From: Fragilariopsis cylindrus CCMP1102
Taxonomy: Eukaryota > Bacillariophyta > Bacillariophyceae > Bacillariales > Bacillariaceae
Direction of reading: 5' to 3'
NCBI GenBank assembly: GCA_900095095.1
Contig: FMBT01000344.1
Location: forward strand, 186,001 to 250,000
Length of the DNA stretch: 64,000 bases
Positions 20,867 through 31,752 of the stretch are shown here, one piece after another. How positions within the stretch are numbered: position 1 is the first letter of the stretch; each line of letters opens with the position of its first letter. The notes below the pieces were generated by a model. It did no database searches. It had not been told where the DNA came from and worked only from the letters and a program-made list of their open reading frames with translations. Position numbers and translations under genes: made by a program.

Positions 20867-23864
20867 CCAGTAGATAATCTAAGTGCGTACCCGCGCGCTA
20901 ACTGCGTAAAAGAGGAGACACCTAATGTGCCATCTCTATTAAGTGTCCGTTAACATGCTCCAATCACTCTATGATATTAGATACAATTAGAGATAACACA
21001 TAAACGAAGCAAGCTGTAGAAGGAATAAAGTTTATATTCGATATTCATGTCTGGTTAGATAGGTTACTACCTTGGTTCTTTTTTGGCGTTGAATTATTCA
21101 AAAAATCTGGGAGTGACACCAAAAAAATATTTTGCGCGCCACTCCATGCGCTATTAGCCAATCAGAATCCATGATATATTTTTTTTTTTCGTCTCCACAC
21201 CGACATTAACAGCCTATCGTTGATATGCTTTCAACCAAAATTTCCTTATTGCACATACTTCATCTCCTATATCAATCAATATTTGAGTAGATTCAAAGAT
21301 GATTGAGTTGTAGAAAGTTACGAAAAATGGTGGAGGAACCACCGGAAGGTCATGGTCTACAGGTATAGCGTTGGTTAGATGTGAAATGGACTAGAATTGA
21401 GGAAGGAAAAGCTGTATTTCCAGTTCTCTTTTTCTTATCATAAAATAAAATCGATTATACAACAACAACAACAATCAACCATGGAGGAATCCAAAGGACT
21501 TAATCAACTAACTGAAGGGTGGGCTTCATGGAGTTATGTCGCTAGTCCTCCACCTTCTATTGCTTCTGTTCATAAGGATCTTATTCCAGGACAAACAACG
21601 CCAGAGACAGAAGTGAATGAATCTTTTCATTCTATTTCTTCTCCTCCTATTCCTACCACCATTGTCTTCAAAGACGATGGCTCTTCTTCTTCGTTGGAAA
21701 CAGTACCTACACGACTAGATCCTAACCCAGAAGTATGTACTATGGTGGTCAGCATGTTAACTTGTCCTGCACACGATTCAACAGAAAACACACTACAAGC
21801 CAACATCTCTTTCATTTTCTTCTCCTTATCATTATCATTGTTGATATTCTTTATTTCATTAAACATAGAGTCATCACCGACCCATAATGCATTAACATCT
21901 AAACCATGTAATTCGGAATAACTAAGTTCTCCTTCTTTTTCAATAATAACTAAACAAATTGCTGGATTTCCATCTAATTTTGTCCACACCATGGTGGTAA
22001 AGTGACAATCACTCGTACATGCTGGTAGCTTTGCTGTAACCCCTTTCGTTGAGCAATGTTTCTTGTTGCCGGCCGACAGCTTATCTTTTGACATGTTAGT
22101 GTTGGTTCCACATTCGTCAGCAGCCATGAACAGTTCAGGATGTTTGAATCTATGATAAACAGGTTCACCATATTGATCAGGATCATCTATATCACAAACT
22201 TCACCCTTTCGATTGTAATATAAAGGTTCGTCTAACACTTCAGCATACCCCCATTTAACAAGCAAACCATATACATTATCATACATCTCCACAAACTTTT
22301 CATATGTGCAGTGCTCAGTCCGATAAAAATCTACATTACTTGACCCTTTATATTGGACCTCATTTCCCCATCTCCTAATAAACCCAGCGAACCATCCGTT
22401 TCCTAGATTGGCTGACGTTGGCTTGATACCATGCTTGACATATTGATCGCGCAAATCAACTTGATGTCTTAATTTCCATGCAATCACATCATCTTCCACA
22501 GGAGTTCCACTGACGTAGGAGTTGGCATAATCAATTATTTGTCTCTTGTTCATTGTATTATTACAATCTGTTGATTGATTTATGTACATTACAATTAAAG
22601 GTTCTGCATCAAGCATTGGACTTGTCATTCCAGTTCCTTTCACTTCTAGTCGATCTCGACAGATTCTACTGTAGATAGTAGTGGAAGCAACGCTATATAT
22701 ATCAGGATCTAATTGGTACTCGTGCTGTTTGTTAGCAATAAGCTGCTTGAGGGACATCTTGTTGGTATGATCAGCTGGTAATAGCTTGTTCTCAACCCAC
22801 GACAATGCTATATCATTCTTCATTTGGGAGAACTTTTTTGTTAATTGTTGCTTTGCTTTATTCGTGGTACCAATAGGACGACCAGCATTGCCTGGCACCT
22901 TTGTAGATTAAGTTGGTGCCACACTTGTCTTATTCGTTTCTACTAAAGGCAAAGCATTGTTAATTCTATTTTTATTTATATCAGACATATTTTTCCACTT
23001 CATTTTTACTTTATTTCCATCTTCTAGCCATTGTTGAGTTTTAGTATACTGTCGAACTAGCTTAGCAAGAGAACCGCGTGGTGGATCACCATTCTTATTC
23101 TTTGGTTCACACTGTCTCCATTTACGAAGTATTTCTATGATAATAGTTTGAATATGATCTTGTGATAATTTATCATTGACAAAATGAATTCCTTTCTTTT
23201 TTTTAATCTTATTTACCTTTTGCTTTGCTTGTTTTGCTGCCGATTCTTTACCTCTTTTGATAGTAGTGCGAGAAGAAGGTAATGAACGTCGTTGTTGTGC
23301 TCTATTCGATGCTTTAACCATGATAGCAGCTTAACAATCACCATCTTTGTTCAAATAAAAATAATAATATTGTGAATCATACTGTAGTAACTGTGTAACT
23401 GGTACAGGGGGGTTACAAGTTAAATCTTAAAATCGCATTGCTGTTGAAGAAATGTCACGTGACGTTGTTCTTCAAAAGGGAATCATCTTAAGAGAGGAGG
23501 AACGCATCTTAATAGATGATCATGTCGATGTTGTTGATGTTCCAATTGCCTTTTTTCAAAAATAAAATCAGAATTATTTTGAGTGTCACTGTTTGTACGC
23601 GCGCTCAGTACACTTTTCTACAGGGCGTGAACTGCGTAAATATGAAATTAATTTAAAAAAAAGGCAAGTGTAACGTATACAAATAGACGATGATTCGTGA
23701 TCTAATCTCGAACTATTGAATATAAAGAATAACAGTGTTTAATGTATTGATGAAGACTGTATATTTGGATTTCGTCTAATTCAGTAATTATATCTAAAGA
23801 ATCAACACACTATAAGACACCCTAAGGTGTCTCTGCGCGCGTACGCACTTAGATTATCTACTGG
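20867..23864. mobile_element. TA-flanked DNA transposon (Tc1/mariner-pogo superfamily type), 3.0 kb
   Basis: Terminal inverted repeats CCAGTAGATAATCTAAGTGC (from 20867) and the matching inverse ending at 23864. Similarity runs on into CGCGCGC on both sides, making the repeats roughly 30 bp. A TA dinucleotide lies directly outside each end (20865-20866 and 23865-23866), the target duplication of this superfamily. The element carries a transposase frame on the minus strand, interrupted once, plus AT-rich ends with GCGCGC motifs. About 600 bases at the left and 540 at the right are non-coding. Insertion is between the PsbP-domain gene and the Lys/Ser-rich gene. Confidence 0.85.
21627..23321 (-). 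pseudogene. Transposase of the DNA transposon, two collinear in-frame parts
   Basis: The N-terminal part (22908-23321, 137 aa) is strongly basic (KQKVNKIKKKKGI) and holds a helical segment (PPRGSLAKLVRQY) suited to DNA binding. It ends in TAA and the same frame continues, after that stop, with GNAGRPIGTTNKAKQ through 21627. The second part has a further helix-turn-helix-like stretch and then a core containing FMAADECGTNTNMSKDKLS, a typical first DDE Asp in AADE/xTN context, followed by HFTTMVWTKLDGNPAICLVI. The later catalytic Asp residues are not evident and the last 100 residues look unlike a DDE core, so a second defect or loss is likely. A suppressible stop or sequence error at the TAA cannot be excluded. 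Confidence 0.65.
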
Positions 23865-24386
23865 TAGTATATTATTTTTTGATCTTCCGGTACGTTTTGG
23901 GGGCCATATCTTTTTGCCTCCTTTTCGATAATATTATATACTAGTACCCCTAATACGGTACAGTATGTAGACAAAAAAAACGAAATAATAAAAATTGAAG
24001 CGGTACAAAACTATAAAACACACCTGCTTAGTTTTATTCTTTCAGATGGAGTAAGGATCAAAGTGATCATGGTAGTCATAGCTTCTCTCTACCAGGTATT
24101 AGCTACCTCCCAAATTTTGTGCAAACATGATGAAATGAAAAACATAAGACAGCAAGCAAGCTGCAAGGTGTGTTGCAAAAAAGGAAAAAACTCTCTCTAT
24201 ATGGTTTATTTTGAACAGATGATATTGAACAGTAGCCAGCCCACAACATGCACACTATTCTCTGCATCAAAAATTGCTACAGTTTAAAAAACCTAGAGAA
24301 TTCTTCTAAATTTAAGTTACAATATTATGTGCATTGGCAATAGAGGATATGATTAAATTTGACAATCAGCATTTCAACTTATTTTG
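23865..24386. other. Intergenic region right of the transposon
   Basis: AT-rich. An ATG frame at 24063-24287 shows no family features and is not called. No RNA gene seen. Confidence 0.5.
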
Positions 24387-26026
24387 TCATTGATCAAAAA
24401 ATATCATTTCCATAGTACAACGTTCCATTGGGTCTTGTTCAGTCTTAAGCTTGCTCGTTGGTTGGAGATACCACAATATATCATCTTCACTTCTTCTTGA
24501 TGTATTGGATGCAATAGATGACAATGATGGCAACTTCTGCAGTGATTTTGACGTTTTTCTGATCAGAGATGGAGAAAGATTCCATCGTTTTGACCATCGA
24601 GGAAACCGCATTCTTTGGAGACTTCTTCGTGTCCTCACGGGCCGATCTAAAGAAACTGTATCAGAAGACATTCTTGGATATTTTCTCTTCTCCTCAATGA
24701 TTTTTGCAATTTTTTTGGTAGGGGGTCTAATCATTAACGAGTTGTTTTCAGTTCCAGGATTCTGGGTTGTACCCTCTACTTTTGAAGCAATGCTTGTATT
24801 TGTACTACTTGAGTCATTCTGCAACGTATGTCTTCCTTGTTTTAGACGTTGGTCTTTCTTCACAAACTTTCCTCTTGTAGTTGACACCCTACGCGAAGAT
24901 GACTTTCTTTCGTATGACAAGATGCATGGTTCTATGATAATACTCCTAGAATCATTCTTACCAGGACATTGATAGGAGGATTCGACTTTGGCTGGTTTCA
25001 ATTTCTGTTCCTTGATTCGATCAGAAGATAGCGATTTCTTGCTTCGTCCAATCCTCGACGAAATAGTTAGAGAAAAATCAGAGGAAGTCGATCCATTCGG
25101 TCGACTTTTCTTAATAACGGTGAGGGGGGATAATCGCTTACTTCCTTCTTCTCCCTCCTTCTCTTCTAGACTTTTTGACGACGAAGATGAGCCTTCTCTT
25201 CTATATTTCCGACCAGAAGAAATCGATTCATTGTCTTTAGTCTTTTCTACTACTTGCTGTACAGTCAAATCGATCATTGAGTTTTCAGATAACAGTTCTG
25301 CAAGTTTGCTTGATTTCAAACTAGTATTGCCGTCTGCACTCTTGACGATTCCACCATCTACTAGCTTCGGACCATCAAAACTTCCAGTAGCCAGACTACT
25401 CGTAGTACGAGGATAAAAAATTCCATCAGAAGACGCACGACCACCTTTTCGTTTCTTGACCTTTTCGACTGTACCTTTGCACGGTAGAGACGTTGGACTT
25501 TGTTTGTTTTGTGAAATGTAAAAGGTGTCTTCGTTGTTTCTTGCTGATCGTGTACATTGTTTACTCGAAGAGGAAAAGTTCGAATTGCTCTTAGTTATCT
25601 TATCCTTTGTCGTCTTCTTTTCCTTCTTCTTCTTCTTCTTCTTTTTCTTGGTAGATGAATCATTATGCACAATCACAATCGATTCGCCACTGCAAGAAGT
25701 GCTATCCTTCCGGACCATCATTGTTCCTGTCGTCTTTTTTCGGCGTAGTTTTTCTGTACATTTCTCTTCCTGCGACACCACCCCCACCTCCTTCGTCAAT
25801 CGATTGTTGTTACTCTCCTTCTTTTTATCACGGTCCTTCTTTCTACTCTTTGTCCGTTTCTTGGTATCGGGTATATCATTCAGCAACAAACAGGGCTCAC
25901 AATTCTTATCCTATCCTTCTTCTTCTTGCTGTCATGTCTTTGGCATCTCTTTCTTTTACTAGATACGGATTCTTCATTCTCCCGATCAATTTCCATTTTT
26001 CGTTTTGGAATAGGATTGTCTGTCAT
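24387..26026 (-). CDS. Lys/Ser-rich basic low-complexity protein
   Basis: No known domain. The chosen ATG at 26026 gives MTDNPIPKRKMEIDREN, followed by KKKKDRIRIVSP. The rest is dominated by Lys, Arg and Ser with an unbroken Lys run, patches such as SSSSSKSLEEKEGEEGSKR, and a slightly more ordered C terminus (RRSLQRMRFPRWSKRWNLSP, DDILWYLQP). The frame changes at about 25886. One missing T there would give VSPVCLLNDIPDTKKR; alternatively a 41-nt intron (GTGAGC to CCAAG, 25860-25900) keeps the frame. Without either, no ATG lies close to the long frame's start. The composition suggests a nuclear or nucleolar disordered protein; this is inference. About 530-545 aa in total. Confidence 0.55.
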
Positions 26027-27632
26027 TCACAGGAAGTTTGTTTTAAACAACAATTATCTTGATGAATCTCATTCTCGTAATGATTCAGGACAATTTTATT
26101 GTTTGATTTTCTGTATTTATTTCGCATGTGATTTTGTTAACTTTTGAGATCATCCTAGTGTTCGTCATGATTGTGCGACGGGACGGGATGTGCTCATGAT
26201 TATTTTGAAGATGATTGTTTCTAGTTCGGAGGCTTACAATTTTTGTGGCGGTTACAGCAGTAACATACCGTTTGTAAGCATCTAAGTGAAATGAATAGTC
26301 GAAGATCGAAGATCGAAGATACCATTTTTTATTTTCCGTTCATTCGTGCTTAAAACGTGATCAAAAAAGCACGTGTTACCTATCACTCCCTAAAATAATA
26401 TTCCTAAATAACAATTCCAGTGTTGCATGTTGTAGGAATGTTCATTTGTGGCACGTGTAAAGAATGCTTACTTAATAACATTCGAAAAGAAGAAGAAAAA
26501 CCTCGAGTACATTATTGGCGGCCATTCCGAGCTAGCCGCGATGCATGGAGAAATTGAAATATAAATTATTGTGCATTTCAATTCATTCCATTTACCTTCC
26601 ACTGTCAGCTCAAATAACAAATCAATCGTGTTCACACAGAGAGCTCACTTTCTTTTAAATTACCAATCTAGTAAACGACTCTTATTAACAAATACACTCT
26701 ACAATATGCCATAGTCTTCACCTAGAAACGACAGCACATCATATTTGAAAAATATGAACACAGAGTCAGCTGACAAGTTAGGAATTGAAGTGGCTGAGGA
26801 CTTAATACCAGCCTCAAAACACAATTGATGCACAGAAATCCTCGCATGGAATGTCGATAAACACTTTAGTCAGATTTCTTTCTGACCTTACAAACACGGT
26901 GAAGCTGGAGTAATTTTCTAAGATTGATTTCATTACCATAAGAAATAAAACTACTGACATTGATGTGTCCATTACTATAGATCGGGTGGATACAACAACA
27001 GAGGAATCAGGGCCTTCCGGCACTATTTAACAGCGTGGGGGCTGAACGAAACTAGTAATCGTGGATTGGTTTTTTTTAAAAGCGGGTATACCCGCTTCTT
27101 GTTATATACCCGCTTTTGATACCCGCTTTGGAAAAAAGCGGGTACCCCTACCCGCTTTGTGTACCCGCTTTGTAAAAAAGCAGGTACCCCTTATCAAGTA
27201 AAAACACGCTATAAAATAATTTCCATACCCGCTTCGCTAAAAAGCGGGTAGGGGTACCCGCTTTGGATACCCGCTTTGTAAAAAAGCGGGTCTGCGCGCA
27301 AACACGCTCAGTAAAAATGCGGGTACCCCTACCCGCTTTGTAAAAAAGCAGGTACCCCTTATCAAGTAAAAACACGCGATAAAATAATTTCCTTACCCGC
27401 TTCCCTAAAAAGCGGGTAGGGGTACCCGCTTTTTAAAAAAGCGGTTAACACGCATTAAAAAAGCCCTAATTATTTAGTTTCTAGAAAACCCCCAAAAATT
27501 ATTAGTGCCGCAAGGCCCAGCATCAGAGGATAAAGAAACATATTTAAATTTTTTTGTGGTGTCTATGAACTTGGTTTAAATTGACCTTTGATTGATAATT
27601 TAATCAAATTAAATTGAATATTGTGTTAATTA
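26027..27632. other. Intergenic region with palindromic repeat block
   Basis: 26027-27060 is AT-rich without recognisable genes; an open frame at 26814-27023 has no support. It includes two tandem copies of GATCGAAGATC near 26300. The repeat block at 27080-27450 has its own entry. 27451-27632 is AT-rich 3' DNA of the OTU gene. Confidence 0.5.
27080..27450. repeat. Palindromic TACCCGCTTT / AAAGCGGGTA array
   Basis: At least ten occurrences of TACCCGCTT or its complement AAGCGGGTA, arranged mostly as facing pairs around short A/T centres. One is an uninterrupted 18-bp palindrome (AAGCGGGTATACCCGCTT, 27080-27097). A larger unit beginning CAGGTACCCCTTATCAAG occurs at 27181 and 27349, a period of 168 bases, with the same inner text (AAACACGC, AAAATAATTTCC). 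The block would form a series of strong hairpins. No coding role: the open frame through it merely translates the repeat. Confidence 0.85.
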
Positions 27633-28664
27633 TTATTTATATATTCTTTGAGGTAACAGAACACAAGCATGTCTTTCTGTGGGTGAAACATCTAAAACCA
27701 ATATATGGAGTCTCCAACTATATGCTCCCGGTTGAATATTTGAGATAACTGCAGAATCGGGAATTGAAGTTAAGCAAGGATCATCAAATACACCCTCTCC
27801 AAAGCTTCCCTTGCAAGTAATTGGAAAGCAAAACTCGTCAGATGGTGATGATGATGACGATGATGATGATACTTCATCGTTGCTGTTGTTGCTGCTGCTG
27901 TCATTCTTGTAACATTTATCATTGTTAGATCGTTGTTGTTGTTGTTGCAGACTATTCTCGTCTACCTCATAAATACTTATTGGCCGTCTTAGTACGTTAG
28001 ACAGTACAGCTAGTTCTGGTCCTCCACCATATAAACCCCCATCACGTCCCTCCTTTCTTAATGCAATCAAATAGTCCTCGGTTGTATTTATTGTTGGTTC
28101 CTGTGAGACAGCCGATTGTAGTAGTTGGGATGCATCAACAATGTTGTTGATATCTGGTCCAATAAATAATTTTCCTGATGGTGCTGATAAAACTTGTGCA
28201 ACAATTTCTCGTGTTTCTCTAGATAAATTATTCAGCATTTTGTTACTCATACCTAATCCCGTACTAGTGGCGGCAGCTAGCGCTACCGCTAAAAACATGC
28301 AATCTCCATCACCGGGGACATTCCTCATAGTAAAGTATTTATCGTAAAGTAGTTGTTGATTATCATTGCTCATACTATTACTACTATGAGCAGCATTAGC
28401 AGCAGTGCTGTTGCTATCGTTGTTGGGTTCCTCCCGTAGTTCGGTAACAAAGTATTTCGGAGAAATACATACTCCGTTAGGTGCAAAACAAAAGTTAGAA
28501 AAGGGAACAACATTTGTCGTTGTTGGAATCGCTAATGTTGTTGTCGTCGTCGTCGTGAAAGCCGTTGCTGTTTGAATGATGTTCAATCGACAGCACGTTG
28601 TTGTATACAGTATTATCATTGTCATAATCATGATAATGTTGCAACTGCATCCACGCACTCGCAT
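27633..28664 (-). CDS. OTU-family cysteine protease with plastid-type presequence
   Basis: Ovarian-tumour deubiquitinase domain. The catalytic Cys box is VPGDGDCMFLAVALA at about residues 117-131 (the D-G-D-C signature). GGGPELAVLSNVLRRPISIYEV is the usual middle block, and the catalytic His is in PTERHACVLLP near the end. The N terminus is a signal peptide (IIMIMTMIILYTTTCC) followed by IIQTATAFTTTTT, an ASAF-type site with Phe at +1 and a Thr-rich transit stretch, so the enzyme should enter the complex plastid. In diatoms the periplastidal compartment holds the ubiquitin-dependent SELMA import machinery with its own deubiquitinases, a fitting location. A Gln/Asn/Ser loop interrupts the domain. 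Uninterrupted 343 aa; the family is clear, the compartment is inferred. Confidence 0.87.
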   Translation of the reverse strand: MRVRGCSCNIIMIMTMIILYTTTCCRLNIIQTATAFTTTTTTTLAIPTTTNVVPFSNFCFAPNGVCISPKYFVTELREEPNNDSNSTAANAAHSSNSMSNDNQQLLYDKYFTMRNVPGDGDCMFLAVALAAATSTGLGMSNKMLNNLSRETREIVAQVLSAPSGKLFIGPDINNIVDASQLLQSAVSQEPTINTTEDYLIALRKEGRDGGLYGGGPELAVLSNVLRRPISIYEVDENSLQQQQQRSNNDKCYKNDSSSNNSNDEVSSSSSSSSPSDEFCFPITCKGSFGEGVFDDPCLTSIPDSAVISNIQPGAYSWRLHILVLDVSPTERHACVLLPQRIYK

Positions 28665-29498
28665 TCTTCTTCTAATAATTAACGTTCTTGTTTGTGTTTG
28701 GGGTTTCTTCTTCCTTTTATCCCGTCTTCCATATATCTATCGTACACTTTGAGATTGATTCTATTAGACTGTTCGTATTCAGCAGTATTCAATGCGAGCT
28801 TATTGTAGGATCCTAAGCAATGATTTCTTTTTTTATTGTGTCATCTCGCCAGAGTCAGATACAGTACTCGCTCGATCTAAATACTACTGGTAATAGTAGA
28901 TGTGAGATGTCTGATGTCAGATTTTCTTTATGCTTTGAATAATGTTTTTATTGTGGGAGAGTAATTTAATTTGATGATCTTTGGGGTAGGGTCAATTCGA
29001 CTGGTTCGTTCGATTCGGGGGATGGAGAGAGGAAGGGGAATAATTTTCTCGTTCAGTACACTTAAAACCTGATCTCGTATCGCATCAGAAAGATAAAATG
29101 CTCTTGTTGGTTTTAATCCTTTTACGAAAATTGAAAGAACTAAAGCCACATGCACGTGTGTGTATTCGGATAAAACCAATTAAGGCAAGTCAACTCGTGA
29201 TGTGGAGGTGGTGATGGTTTTTCGAGCTATATAATGTAACTCGAAACTTTTGCAAGCACCGAAACCGAGTATATATTGATATAATCATCAAACGACAACC
29301 ATTATGAGATGATGTGTTGGTTTCAACTATACGTATATACCAATGCATTCAATTGATTGAGGAGATAAAATCAAGAAGGAAATGCCATACCGCCGAATTT
29401 CGAAACAGAATAAATATCCTCATAAAAAATAAATTGAGTTTTTCCAAAACACTAACAGAGAAATATTACCAATAATTACATCCCAAGTCATCATCACC
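28665..29498. other. Divergent intergenic region, OTU gene and PSxPS gene
   Basis: AT-rich promoter-type DNA between two outward-reading genes. A frame at 28928-29179 (-) lacks any ATG start and is not called. Nothing else recognised. Confidence 0.5.
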
Positions 29499-31210
29499 AT
29501 GAAGATCATCCTCCCAAGTATCGTTATTTCTGTAGCTCTCACTGCTACCACCACTGCTGCTTATAGCACCTTCGGATCTACCTATGTTGTCACTGAAAGT
29601 AGTGGTGTTACTGCCACTACTATGCGTTATCTTAAGAGCGGAAAGGATTCCAGGAATGTATCTAAGGACTCGAATATTTCCAAGCTTGGGAAATCCGACA
29701 AGCAATCCAGGAAGTTTATCATCGATCCTCAGGATGAAATTGACGACGACGACGACGACGACGATGGCATCGACATTCTTCTGCCGCACTTTTACATGCC
29801 ACCAATGTCACCCAGTTCGCATCCCGTGACTTTGGGAACTTCCTCGCCTACTACCTCCATGACCGAACAGTTTCACGAAACTCTCGCACCCAAGTCTGTC
29901 AAGAGTAAATCGACAAGGAAAAAGGACGTTGGTAGTGAACCCAAGTCGATGAAGAGCAAATCGAAATCAATGAAGAAGGAGACTTCCTCGCCAACTACCT
30001 CCGCGACCGAACACTTTCACAAAACTCTCGAACCCAAGTCTACCAGGAGTAAATCGACCAAGAAAAATGACGTTGACAGTAAACCCAAGTCGATGAAGAG
30101 CAAGTCGAAATCGGCGACAAAGGACGAGGACGAACCTAAGTCGTTGAAGAGCAAATCGAAATCGAAATTAACGAAGGACGATATTGAGCCCAGAAGTAAA
30201 AGCAAATCTGTCAAATCGAAGGATGAGAAGTCTGAAAATGGTTTAAGTAAAAAGAGCAAAAAGTCTAAAAAGAATTCGGAGGCACCTAGCGGCCAACCTA
30301 GTATGAAAGCTTCGAAAACTCCTTCGTCAGGACCTTCCGGTGTTCCCAGCGAAGGTCCATCTGCCAATCCATCTACCAGTCCATCTGTCAGTCCATCTGC
30401 TAGTCCATCTGCCAGTCCGTCTGCCAGTCCGTCTACCAGTCCAAGTGGAGCTCCCAGTCTTGAACCAAGTGCTACTCCTAGCTCTCATCCGAGTCTTGGT
30501 CCGAGTGGTGCGCCTAGTTCCATCCCGAGTGCCGTTCCTAGTTTGGAACCGAGTACTACACCCAGTAATGTACCCAGTTCCATTCCAAGTCTCAAGCCAA
30601 GTCTTTCACCTAGCGCAGCGCCAAGTCTTCCACCGAGTGGTGCACCAAGTGATGTTCCCAGTTTCGATCCGAGTGGTACACCAAGTTCCATCCCGAGTTC
30701 TGCTCCTAGCTCGGAACCAAGCTCATTGCCAAGTATTGTACCTAGCTCTAGTCCATCCTCAGCCCCTTCAACGGCACCCAGTGAGGCTCCATCTACAATG
30801 CCGAGCGGAATTCCGTCCTCGGAACCGAGTACGTTGCCCAGTTCTGTACCTAGTTATTCTCCGTCATTGAGACCCTCCAGTGGACCATCGTCGATTCCTT
30901 CTGTTGAGCCTAGTACGATCCCATCTATTAGTCCAACCATTGTGATCAGTCAAAGTGGTGCTGCGGCAAGCGCAGGATTGATTGGAGCTGCCATGGCTGT
31001 ATTAGCGCTACTCATTGGAGGGGTTTTATGTTCCAATTCGGGAGAAGAAATGACAGGGAGGAGTTCGATGACGATGATGATATCGATGTGGATACTGATT
31101 CCCTTCCTATTGATGGAGCAGATGACGACGGCGCTCCAGCGTTCGGTGTCCCTTGCTTCAATTGGGGAGGGCTTGATCGTGGTCACAGAATGAAGGGCGA
31201 AGTCATATAA
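29499..31210 (+). CDS. Secreted/membrane PSxPS-repeat protein with Lys/Ser blocks
   Basis: Signal peptide at residues 1-20 (MKIILPSIVISVALTATTTA). A poly-Asp stretch near 85 is followed by a Lys/Ser-rich part with two long imperfect repeats (SPTTSMTEQFHETLAPKS... and SPTTSATEHFHKTLEPKS...) and many KSKSK units. Then come roughly forty PSxxPS / PSxxxPSS units, and a transmembrane helix (AGLIGAAMAVLALLIGGVL). PSxPS repeats are common in diatom surface proteins, and Lys/Ser-rich blocks recall silaffin-like wall proteins. After the helix the frame runs to 31193 giving an odd Met-rich tail. One missing T in GGGGTTTTA (about 31020-31027) would instead give FQFGRRNDREEFDDDDD and end at 31210, a more plausible acidic cytosolic tail. 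Cell-surface or silica-vesicle location is inferred. Confidence 0.8.
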
Positions 31211-31752
31211 AGTCGACGAATAATACAACCATTCAATATTGTGTAGAATGTAAGATCGAATATCTGCATTACGAACTCCGAAAGGAGGTAGGATTTCGAT
31301 CTAGTTGAAAGATTTTATAGAGTCAATAATTACGTTATAAAAGAAGATATTTTAAAGCTATCGATACTTTCCTATTGTAGATTATTATTCTTTTTGTAGA
31401 CTTACCTATAAATAATAAAATGCGAATATATACCTTGGTGGTATCTTCTTTTTTGAACCTTTACGTCTTCATATACTCTTCATCCTGTGGTTTTCACTGC
31501 ACCTTATTGTTCTCCCTGCTAGTGATGACAGGAACAATCCTCCTTCTCAAAAAAGCATTCATACTATCCACGCAAATGGCCCAAGTCAGTCTACCCCTAC
31601 TATGATATTTTTACAGCTTGCTTTCTGCAACTTATACAATAGTTATTCTAGCTTTACAAATAATATAGCAACACAATCACTGTAACAGTTGTACATTATA
31701 TTACTACTAGAGAAGATAATTGTATCCCATAAGTCAATAAAATTATCTACTT
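31211..31752. other. Convergent 3' intergenic region
   Basis: 3' DNA of the PSxPS gene and of the MDR gene. AT-rich; no gene or repeat recognised. Confidence 0.5.

Noticed and set aside
24063-24287. 74-codon frame beside the transposon
   Set aside because: No domain, signal or conservation cue; Cys/Lys mix typical of chance frames here.
27080-27450. CRISPR-like array
   Set aside because: Repeats face each other with irregular gaps, there are no unique equal-length spacers, and the host is a eukaryote.
28928-29179. 83-codon minus-strand frame between the OTU and PSxPS genes
   Set aside because: It opens with TTG and contains no ATG; no recognised motif.
30340-30870. Long overlapping frames in the PSxPS gene
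   Set aside because: Alternate-frame translations of the PSxPS repeat; no independent signal.
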